Source: Gammaproteobacteria bacterium
Lineage (GTDB): Bacteria; Pseudomonadota; Gammaproteobacteria; Eutrophobiales; Eutrophobiaceae
Reading direction: 5' to 3'
Assembly (NCBI GenBank): GCA_021773235.1
Contig: JAJFKL010000030.1
Coordinates: forward strand, 186,001 to 250,000
DNA: 64,000 nucleotides
The notes beneath the pieces are model-generated. The model was not told where the DNA came from and did not search any database. It saw only the letters and a list, made by a program, of their open reading frames with translations. Positions 38,332 through 44,168 of this stretch are shown here, piece after piece. Each line of letters begins with the position of its first letter. Positions within the stretch are counted from its first letter, which is position 1. The position numbers and the translations under genes were made by a program.

Positions 38332-38715
38332 ATGGAATCAGTAGCACAGATATTACCCATTCTTGAGAACCTGCAAACCTCAATGTCAATGATTGAGGAG
38401 CGAGTTACATCATTCGTTCCCCGTAAGCACATCACAGACACTGTCAAACAACGGCACATCAGCGTAGTAGTAACGCTCGGTTGTAAGTGCCCTTGTTGTG
38501 GTACGACTCAAATAGTGGATGAGCTTGGGAATGTATTGGATGCTGAGTTCGATCATTTTTACAGTCGAGAAAGGCGTGATTATGTTGATACTTGGCTAAT
38601 TTGTCGGGAGTGTCATCTAAACATGAAGGAGAGAAGTGAATATTTGCCTGAGTTTCAGGTGTACCAGAGACGGGCAAAGAATATTGATAATGGTCAGATG
38701 ACGTTTGGTTTTTAA
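38332..38715 (+). CDS. HNH endonuclease-like zinc protein
   Basis: This 127-residue protein has the HNH layout with zinc Cys pairs: CPCC (about residues 46-49), AEFDHFYSRERRD with the central His, and LICRECHLNMK at the end. In cos-type phages with P27-family terminases an HNH protein is needed with TerS and TerL for cos cleavage, so this gene may belong to the packaging-hijack set even though it lies 4 kb away from terS. A homing or defence nuclease is the alternative. Confidence 0.7.
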   Translation: MESVAQILPILENLQTSMSMIEERVTSFVPRKHITDTVKQRHISVVVTLGCKCPCCGTTQIVDELGNVLDAEFDHFYSRERRDYVDTWLICRECHLNMKERSEYLPEFQVYQRRAKNIDNGQMTFGF

Positions 38716-38732
38716 ATGAGGAGGAATATCAA

Positions 38733-38969
38733 ATGAATATTAGCTTGAGTGAAATTGCTGAAAGACTTACAGATGTGAATGTGAAGGTTTGCGCAGCTGG
38801 GGGCCTTAATAAGATGATCCATGATAGTGAAGTACAAAAGGATTTTGAAGGTGGCCATTCTTTAGATGGTTACACAACAGGATGCGCATTTACGGCAATT
38901 GAAGCGACAGTTAGTGATGTTACACATGAACTAGAATTTATTATAAATAAATTGAAAGAAGCTGAATAG
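38733..38969 (+). CDS. Unknown small acidic protein
   Basis: I do not recognise this 78-residue protein. It has a helical, acidic build (ISLSEIAERLTDVNVKVCAA; ATVSDVTHELEFIINKLKEA). A strong ribosome site (GAGGAGG) precedes it, 17 bases after the HNH stop. It opens a run of tiny genes that each carry a good ribosome site and overlap by ATGA. Confidence 0.65.
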   Translation: MNISLSEIAERLTDVNVKVCAAGGLNKMIHDSEVQKDFEGGHSLDGYTTGCAFTAIEATVSDVTHELEFIINKLKEAE

Positions 38970-39002
38970 AAGTTATCGATAATATTAATTCTGGAGGTAA
39001 TG

Positions 39003-39164
39003 ATGACAATTGAAGAACACGATCGTGTAAACGAATTACTTAATGAATGTGAAACCATCAGCGCGTTACTTTGGGACTCAGAAGATACGGGCGCAGAAAC
39101 AGCTCAAAATGCTGGGGTTATGCTTCACAAAAGGATTACGGAGATAAAGGAGGTGATTACATGA
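39003..39164 (+). CDS. Unknown tiny protein (53 aa)
   Basis: This gene is too short for the ORF track. It reads MTIEEHDRVNELLNECETIS and ends ITEIKEVIT; GGAGG lies 5 bases before the second of two adjacent ATG codons, which I take as the start. It is all-helical and acidic. Its stop overlaps the next ATG (ATGA), showing coupled translation. Confidence 0.6.
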   Translation: MTIEEHDRVNELLNECETISALLWDSEDTGAETAQNAGVMLHKRITEIKEVIT

Positions 39165-39241
39165 ACGTACCTTGTCTAAAAGAGCTTATATATAAACTTC
39201 ACCAAAATGAATTGATTAAAGCCAGAGGTCGTGAAAGATGA
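39161..39241 (+). CDS. Unknown micro-protein (26 aa)
   Basis: MNVPCLKELIYKLHQNELIK plus six residues. It is preceded by an essentially perfect Shine-Dalgarno (AAAGGAGGTGAT) 7 bases from the ATG, and both ends overlap neighbouring genes by ATGA. The strength of the ribosome site is the main reason to accept so small a gene. Confidence 0.5.
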   Translation: MNVPCLKELIYKLHQNELIKARGRER

Positions 39242-39426
39242 AAAATAAGCACATGCTTACTGCTCTAAAAATCAGGATTGCCGCAACTAAAACAATACTT
39301 CGAGAAATACCGGAAAAAGATTGTAGTAAAGTGGCCGGTTTTGCAATGCTAGATGTTGAAGACATGTTAACTGATATGGAAACATTGATTAATTCTGGGT
39401 TAATAAAAAAGGAGGCCAGACCATGA
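39238..39426 (+). CDS. Unknown small helical protein (62 aa)
   Basis: Reads MKNKHMLTALKIRIAATKTI and continues with an acidic helix (AMLDVEDMLTDMETLI). AGAGG precedes the ATG. It overlaps the genes on both sides by ATGA. I do not recognise the family; its size and amphipathic helices suit small phage-type regulators, but no function can be given. Confidence 0.6.
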   Translation: MKNKHMLTALKIRIAATKTILREIPEKDCSKVAGFAMLDVEDMLTDMETLINSGLIKKEARP

Positions 39427-39575
39427 GCTTGAGAGACAATATTCATAAGATAGACATACTAATCGATGCGATGGTTACCATGAATGACAAAGGCGATTTA
39501 GACCCAGCAGACGCAAGACATCTGCTAGATATGATGAAGCTCTATTCTAGAGAAGCCATTGAAGCATCAACCTAA
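39423..39575 (+). CDS. Unknown tiny protein (50 aa)
   Basis: Reads MSLRDNIHKIDILIDAMVTM and ends YSREAIEAST. AAGGAGG lies 7 bases upstream and the ATG overlaps the previous stop. It is the last of the ladder of tiny genes; a strong terminator follows 90 bases later. Confidence 0.6.
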   Translation: MSLRDNIHKIDILIDAMVTMNDKGDLDPADARHLLDMMKLYSREAIEAST

Positions 39576-39665
39576 GCGATAAGTTACATACAATATGCCG
39601 GCCAGTAATCAAAGGACAAACCCAAGTCCAACCTCATTAAATACATAGTCCACTAACCACACCAA

Positions 39666-39690
39666 GCCCCGTCTTTATGGCGGGGTTTTA
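39666..39690 (+). terminator. Intrinsic terminator after the tiny-gene operon
   Basis: CCCCGTC and GGCGGGG form a 7-bp stem (one G-T pair) around TTTAT, followed by TTTTATT. It ends the plus-strand operon and separates it from the minus-strand block that starts at 39707. Confidence 0.85.
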
Positions 39691-39706
39691 TTCTCAGAAT
39701 TGTTAT

Positions 39707-39973
39707 TTACCACGCAATAATATTTTTCCATTCAGTTCTTAGTTTTAAATTTTTACAGGGTATTCGCTCCAGATGGTCGCCATTTACACTCGTCCTTTGG
39801 AGAGTTCCTGTAACAAAGCATAGATGTGTTCTTGGATCTACCATATATGCAAACGACTCATTTTTAAATATTTGAGTATATATACCGCTTTGTCTTTTCT
39901 TTACCACTGGCACATCAGCCAGCACAGACAGTGAGATCATTAATAATGAAATATACATAAATAAATTTCTCAT
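39707..39973 (-). CDS. Small secreted protein of unknown function
   Basis: This 88-residue protein has a signal peptide (FMYISLLMISLSVLA, cut likely after VLA) and a mature part of about 70 residues with two Cys that could form a disulfide (HLCFVTGTLQRTS; RIPCKNLKLR). I do not recognise the family. It is the last gene of the minus-strand accessory block; the hairpin repeat that separates other genes there is not seen on its upstream side. Confidence 0.6.
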   Translation of the reverse strand: MRNLFMYISLLMISLSVLADVPVVKKRQSGIYTQIFKNESFAYMVDPRTHLCFVTGTLQRTSVNGDHLERIPCKNLKLRTEWKNIIAW

Positions 39974-40029
39974 AATTATAATTTTCCTTAGTTCCTCATA
40001 ACTTTTGATAAAATTAGCAACTTTTATTC

Positions 40030-40569
40030 TTAATTGATTACAATCTTGATTAAGCCTGCTTCCATTAAACTATCTCGGATATGCTGGTCATCGGTATCTG
40101 TCACAACTATATATTTGATACTTGCCTTAGTGAGTGCCGTCTCTTTAGTTTCATCTCTAATTTCATAATTCCCTTGATAATGACCTTCTCCATAATATTC
40201 AATGACAGCAACTGGGTTAAATTGCTTATCGGTAATCAAAAAGTCACTTCTCTTTGAGTTTATAGCTTTATGACCATCTGCATTTTCGCATGTGATAACT
40301 TCACCAAGGCTAGCTTGAGGGTTAATGCAATAATCGTTCTTTAATAGTTTTACCAATGTCCAGTAGATAGACTTTTCATGGCTGTTTAAAAGTTTTCTTT
40401 TACTGTATTGAAAAGCTTGGGCACTAACTAGTAATTGTTCATCACGGTAGAGTTGATTCTTTTCGTAAGAAGAGTTTTTTATATATCTCTTATAATTATT
40501 TTTCTTACTCCCAGCACTAAGTGATCCAATTATAAAGATAATAATTACAAGTAAGATCAAAAATTCCAT
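40030..40569 (-). CDS. DUF2726 protein with N-terminal membrane anchor
   Basis: This 179-residue protein has one N-terminal membrane helix (FLILLVIIIFIIGSLSAG) and a DUF2726 domain, including KRSDFLITDKQFNPVAVIEYYG and a later KYIVVTDTDD. The D-x-n-(V)IE-x pattern suggests a restriction-nuclease-like fold; the key Lys is not obvious, so activity is uncertain. DUF2726 proteins are often found in mobile and accessory regions. A degenerate copy of the hairpin repeat lies just before its start. Confidence 0.7.
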   Translation of the reverse strand: MEFLILLVIIIFIIGSLSAGSKKNNYKRYIKNSSYEKNQLYRDEQLLVSAQAFQYSKRKLLNSHEKSIYWTLVKLLKNDYCINPQASLGEVITCENADGHKAINSKRSDFLITDKQFNPVAVIEYYGEGHYQGNYEIRDETKETALTKASIKYIVVTDTDDQHIRDSLMEAGLIKIVIN

Positions 40570-40589
40570 GTGATTTTCACCAGTTTTTT

Positions 40590-40648
40590 AAGTTTGCTTT
40601 GAGTTACTTAAATTGTAGCTTTGCTATCAGCTAGAAGCGACCAGAATG
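40590..40648 (-). repeat. Intergenic hairpin repeat, copy A (degenerate)
   Basis: Plus-strand arms AAGTTTGCTTTGAGT and CTAGAAGCGACCAGAATG keep the spacing of the family but have lost several bases. It lies between the DUF2726 gene and the 164-residue membrane-protein gene. Confidence 0.5.
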
Positions 40649-40658
40649 CTAAATCTTT

Positions 40659-41153
40659 TTAGGCAGCTTTCAATATTGCAGCAAGAATCGCTAGATAACC
40701 CAACACAACGGGAAATATATAATTGAAAAATAGCCATAAGTAATATCTTGAATCGGATAATAAAACCTCTCGGTCAAAATAATACCAATTATACTCTGAT
40801 GTTATTTGTACAGTTTTGGACGTTAGCTCTTTCCAGCTCTGTTTTGATTCTCTGAAACTAGGATACGCATAAATAACGAAAGCAATAAAAAAGTAAATGC
40901 AGGTGAGCAGTAAAATTGTAAAAAGCATATTTACGCTTAACCCTGGAAGTTCAAATAGAGATAAATTGAAACTTGCTGGTTTTACGTCACCGAAATATGA
41001 AATAAGTGTGATACTCGATGTAGCCAACAAATTGCGTCTCTCAAGGCGAACAAAATTGTCGTAAGATTCACCAATAATTGAATCTAGGCCGTCTGCCTCT
41101 TCAGAATTGTACCTTGTGGTTATTGTTCGTTTTTTCATAAGATACTTAACCAT
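40659..41153 (-). CDS. Unknown membrane protein (cassette-like gene)
   Basis: This 164-residue protein has about three membrane helices (SITLISYFGDVKPASFNL is between; MLFTILLLTCIYFFIAFVIY; IFPVVLGYLAILAAI). I do not recognise the family. The first ATG lies inside repeat copy B; a start at Met 6 (41138) is as likely. It stands alone between repeat copies A and B, all in the same orientation as its neighbours. Confidence 0.6.
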   Translation of the reverse strand: MVKYLMKKRTITTRYNSEEADGLDSIIGESYDNFVRLERRNLLATSSITLISYFGDVKPASFNLSLFELPGLSVNMLFTILLLTCIYFFIAFVIYAYPSFRESKQSWKELTSKTVQITSEYNWYYFDREVLLSDSRYYLWLFFNYIFPVVLGYLAILAAILKAA

Positions 41154-41207
41154 GTCCGCTTTGAGTCGCTCTAATTATTATTCTCATATCGGCCAGAAGC
41201 GGAAGTC
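41151..41207 (-). repeat. Intergenic hairpin repeat, copy B
   Basis: Plus-strand arms ATGTCCGCTTTGAGTCGCT and CGGCCAGAAGCGGAAGT can pair through CCGCTT/AAGCGG, with about 25 bases between. It separates two single genes. Confidence 0.75.
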
Positions 41208-41209
41208 AC

Positions 41210-41506
41210 CTACTCAACTCCGCTACGTTTAGAGATTATTAGTTTTGTGGTTTTATAATCTAAGAAATAAAACCCTATAACAAACAGGATCGTAAGAATT
41301 AAAGCCAAAAAGAAATTTACAAATACAAAAGGCAGTATAAGCAATAAAGGTAATACTCCACTACCAAGTATATTCATCACCCAAAACTGACCATTAAGAT
41401 TCCTATTAAGTTTAGATTTGCATTGGCCACATGAAATATCCGTCCATCTCGTTATTTTTATAAGCGAAATCGCAGGTATTTTAGAATCGCATTTCGGACA
41501 TTTCAT
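41210..41506 (-). CDS. Zinc-ribbon small membrane protein (cassette-like gene)
   Basis: This 98-residue protein starts with a four-Cys ribbon (MKCPKCDSKIP, then ISCGQCKSKLNR) and has two membrane helices (VLPLLLILPFVFVNFFLAL; LTILFVIGFYFL). Small proteins of this build are common in accessory DNA and of unknown role. It is bounded by repeat copies B and C. AAAGGAT precedes the ATG. Confidence 0.65.
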   Translation of the reverse strand: MKCPKCDSKIPAISLIKITRWTDISCGQCKSKLNRNLNGQFWVMNILGSGVLPLLLILPFVFVNFFLALILTILFVIGFYFLDYKTTKLIISKRSGVE

Positions 41507-41529
41507 ATCTAAATTATCCTTTTATTTTT

Positions 41530-41587
41530 ACATCCGCTTTGGATAGATTTTATCCTAGCTCTGAGTTCGGCCAGAAGCGGACGTAAT
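41530..41587 (-). repeat. Intergenic hairpin repeat, copy C
   Basis: Plus-strand arms ACATCCGCTTTGGATAGA and CGGCCAGAAGCGGACGTAA pair through TCCGCTT/AAGCGGA. It separates the zinc-ribbon gene from the next single gene. Confidence 0.75.
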
Positions 41588-41591
41588 ATTT

Positions 41592-41912
41592 TCATTGCTC
41601 ATAAAGATGAAAACTTAATATTTCTCTTCGCGTGATAGGAGTATCAATTCCTTTAACATTTAGGTTATATGTCATTGATGTATTCAATTGACTATAAATT
41701 TCTTTAGATGTAATAAATAAGCCTTTGTCAGTACCTATTAGATGCTCTGTCCCGTTGATCGGAGACTTAATAGCATGTGCATGCTGAGTTTTCTTATTTT
41801 CAATTGTTAAAAATACTGTTTCTTTAGATAATTCAATTACAGTAATTAGTGAAGCCACTATAAAAACAATGGATATAACCCCAATCACTAAAATATTTCT
41901 AATATTTAACAT
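41592..41912 (-). CDS. Unknown single-pass membrane protein (cassette-like gene)
   Basis: This 106-residue protein has one N-terminal membrane helix (ILVIGVISIVFIVASLITVI) and an exported or periplasmic part without Cys. I do not recognise the family. AAGGA lies before the ATG, within repeat copy D. It is bounded by copies C and D. Confidence 0.55.
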   Translation of the reverse strand: MLNIRNILVIGVISIVFIVASLITVIELSKETVFLTIENKKTQHAHAIKSPINGTEHLIGTDKGLFITSKEIYSQLNTSMTYNLNVKGIDTPITRREILSFHLYEQ

Positions 41913-41959
41913 TCCTTAATACTTTTTTATAGCTCTAAAATCGGCCGAAAGCGGACACA
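41908..41959 (-). repeat. Intergenic hairpin repeat, copy D (one arm decayed)
   Basis: The right arm TCGGCCGAAAGCGGACACA is well kept; the left arm is reduced to ACATTCC, where the start of the neighbouring gene lies. The GAGCTA-type middle (plus strand TAGCTC) is shared with copy C. Confidence 0.65.
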
Positions 41960-41966
41960 TTATAAT

Positions 41967-42302
41967 TTAATCAGTAATAAAATATGCTTTAAATTGAATA
42001 CCTAGAAAAATCAAAAGCGAAATAATAGAAATGAAAAATAACGGTTTATTCAGTAAAGGTATTTCTGATACGCCTCTCTTTTTTCGAGGTAGGCTAAAAC
42101 ATATAAATGAAGCAACAAATCCGAACCCAAGTTGATATGGCGCATAACCATAAAAATACCATGAAAGAATTGCTAGAGTTAAAAATGTAATAAATAGAAC
42201 ATAGCCAATCTTTCTAACGAATATCTCTTTACTTTTTCTAGATATAACAGTTGCTTCTTCAAGAACTGAATCGGCTTCTGAAATGGCTTTCTCTTTATTC
42301 AT
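41967..42302 (-). CDS. Unknown membrane protein (cassette-like gene)
   Basis: This 111-residue protein has a charged helical start (EADSVLEEATVISRKSKEIF) and three membrane helices. I do not recognise the family. Its ATG lies directly against the inner edge of repeat copy E. It is bounded by copies D and E. Confidence 0.6.
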   Translation of the reverse strand: MNKEKAISEADSVLEEATVISRKSKEIFVRKIGYVLFITFLTLAILSWYFYGYAPYQLGFGFVASFICFSLPRKKRGVSEIPLLNKPLFFISIISLLIFLGIQFKAYFITD

Positions 42303-42303
42303 C

Positions 42304-42369
42304 TTAAGTCCGCTTTGGGTCGTTAGCTGAATATTAATACTATCCTACACTGACTGAAAGCAGACATTA
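42304..42369 (-). repeat. Intergenic hairpin repeat, copy E
   Basis: Plus-strand arms AAGTCCGCTTTGGGTCGTTA and CTGAAAGCAGACATTA face each other with about 30 bases between. It is the outermost copy of the array and lies upstream of the first minus-strand cassette-like gene. Confidence 0.7.
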
Positions 42370-42479
42370 ACACCTACCCAATAGAGATGAGTCGAGATAG
42401 TCCGAATGTTACCCAATAGTGAGGATTAAAATAAAATATGTGAGGTGTAATATTTAGCCAAAGTATAAGGTGATACATA

Positions 42480-42662
42480 ATGATAAAAGAGTCCATTCAA
42501 CAGACCGTCCGGTTAATAGAAACCCTTCAGGAAGTTAGCCCTGAAGATTATCAAGATAAAAAGTATGAGCTAGATATTCTTGTTCAGCATATGAGGTTTG
42601 TTATTGGGCGGTTAGATAAAAAAAAGAGTGCGTTAAAAACACCAATTAAGTTGCTGTATTAA
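42480..42662 (+). CDS. Unknown small helical protein (60 aa)
   Basis: MIKESIQQTVRLIETLQEVS continues as a helical, charged protein ending in a basic tail. AAGGTGAT upstream is a good ribosome site. It is similar in style to the tiny genes at 38.7-39.6 kb, and alone on the plus strand here. The 200 bases after it hold no gene that I can support. Confidence 0.5.
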   Translation: MIKESIQQTVRLIETLQEVSPEDYQDKKYELDILVQHMRFVIGRLDKKKSALKTPIKLLY

Positions 42663-42859
42663 GAATACCGATAATTACAAAGTAGATAGTAAACATTGTG
42701 AAGCCTGGGAATATAAAGGCCAGAAAAAGAAAACATCCTTTTTTACCAACGATACATAACTATTCTGAATCATGTGTATTTTGAGAAAAATTAACGTCGT
42801 AAATCGCCACACTGAAACGATGTTCTCTGAGGACCCTTGGAAAATATTTTCCTAAGTTT

Positions 42860-44164
42860 CTATCTGTCGAAGAACAATTGTTCGATAAAACTAGTAGAAA
42901 GATTATATATATTTAATATTTCTTGTTTACAGTTAAAAATTAAATTATCTAATTCGATTAATAAATCAGGAAAGTACTTATTAACAATAACCTTAATAAT
43001 AATAAACAATACTAAATACTTCAATACAAGCAGGACATAATGTAAAGAGGTAACTAATTTTGTTGGATTTGTAGCTGTACTTTGTGGCTCAAATTCGGAA
43101 TTTAGCATATACCGACACCAAATATCCTCAGCATGTCCAATAGATAACATATCACTATGATTGGTATCTTTGAGACGTATATTAATCAAATTGTAAGCAT
43201 GATTATCATTTAAAAAGAAAGCGCCTGAACTTCCAGCTCCTAGGATAGTATGACTAGCAATAACAGGAAGAGAGTCACCATCCCCACACACATTTAATAC
43301 TCTTTTTATAGTAACACCATGATTTTTTTCAGGTTGTGTGAAATTTTTCCATTTGTATTTAATAGGAAGTATTGAACCATTGAGAATTACCGCATCTATT
43401 TCTATTCGATTATTAACCTTTTCTGCAAGGTCTAGCGCTTTAGCTAAAACAATGCTTCCAAAACTATGCGCTATTATAGACAACTTTTTTTTTGGATTTT
43501 TTTGTTGAGCGGAATTTATTCTGTTTAATAATTCTTCGGAAAGGTTTCTTCTTGCCCTAAAATTTATTGCAAAATTGATAATGTCGAAAAAACCATATCT
43601 GAAAATGGAAGATCCAATATTTTTTTTGAGCAATACATCATGAGCTTCTTCAGCCCAAGTTGCATGCGTTCTTATGCCATGAGTAAGAACAGCATGGACA
43701 GGTTCAGGAATTTTATTATATTCTATTCTGCCTAATATTAACTGGTGGTCTTCTGGTATTTCTAAATCGAATAAATCATCGACACGACATATATCAGAAA
43801 TATCAGAATCAATATCAAGTAAGGATGAAATATAAATTAGTTGAGCTATGGACCTTATGTCATCATAGTCTTGTTCTCCAAATAAACTAATAATAATCCC
43901 ATTGAACTCATTACTGATAAAAACCCTTTTTTCAAGTTTCTGTTTAATTATTGCTATAAAATAAGAATTATCAGACTGTTTTTTTAGATATTGCGCCATG
44001 TGATTAGCATCAAATGCGCCTCTAGATACTATTGTTTTTTTTGAAGCGTCATCAATATTTTCTACAATGTAGTTACATTCCTTAACGTTCTCATAAAGAA
44101 TGGCGCTCACAAGATCATCGTCAACAGAATGATCAATCCATACATAAATATTATTTTCAGGCAT
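42860..44164 (-). CDS. Alpha/beta-hydrolase with C-terminal membrane anchor (operon partner of the zincin gene)
   Basis: This 434-residue protein has an N-terminal region of about 150 residues that I cannot assign, then an alpha/beta-hydrolase core: oxyanion-type THGIRTHATW (from 161), nucleophile elbow IAHSFGS with Ser near 234, a likely acid in CGDGDSLP (about 293-300) and candidate His at 337 or 344. A membrane helix follows near 370-395 (YVLLVLKYLVLFIIIKVIV). It should act as a lipase, esterase or similar at the membrane. It starts 4 bases after the zincin gene, so they form a unit. The region is markedly AT-rich against the backbone. Confidence 0.65.
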   Translation of the reverse strand: MPENNIYVWIDHSVDDDLVSAILYENVKECNYIVENIDDASKKTIVSRGAFDANHMAQYLKKQSDNSYFIAIIKQKLEKRVFISNEFNGIIISLFGEQDYDDIRSIAQLIYISSLLDIDSDISDICRVDDLFDLEIPEDHQLILGRIEYNKIPEPVHAVLTHGIRTHATWAEEAHDVLLKKNIGSSIFRYGFFDIINFAINFRARRNLSEELLNRINSAQQKNPKKKLSIIAHSFGSIVLAKALDLAEKVNNRIEIDAVILNGSILPIKYKWKNFTQPEKNHGVTIKRVLNVCGDGDSLPVIASHTILGAGSSGAFFLNDNHAYNLINIRLKDTNHSDMLSIGHAEDIWCRYMLNSEFEPQSTATNPTKLVTSLHYVLLVLKYLVLFIIIKVIVNKYFPDLLIELDNLIFNCKQEILNIYNLSTSFIEQLFFDR

Positions 44165-44168
44165 GCCT

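Noticed and set aside
40590-42369. Canonical integron attC array
   Set aside because: The repeats lack clear RYYYAAC and GTTRRRY cores, and no integron-type integrase is in the window, so I call them hairpin repeats only.
42838-42852. Palindrome GGAAAATATTTTCC after the hydrolase gene as a terminator
   Set aside because: It is a 14-bp palindrome without loop or T-run, so it does not form a convincing terminator.
42837-43040. Plus-strand ORF of 67 aa at the hydrolase end
   Set aside because: It is the reverse of the hydrolase C-terminal coding region, with no ribosome site and biased composition.
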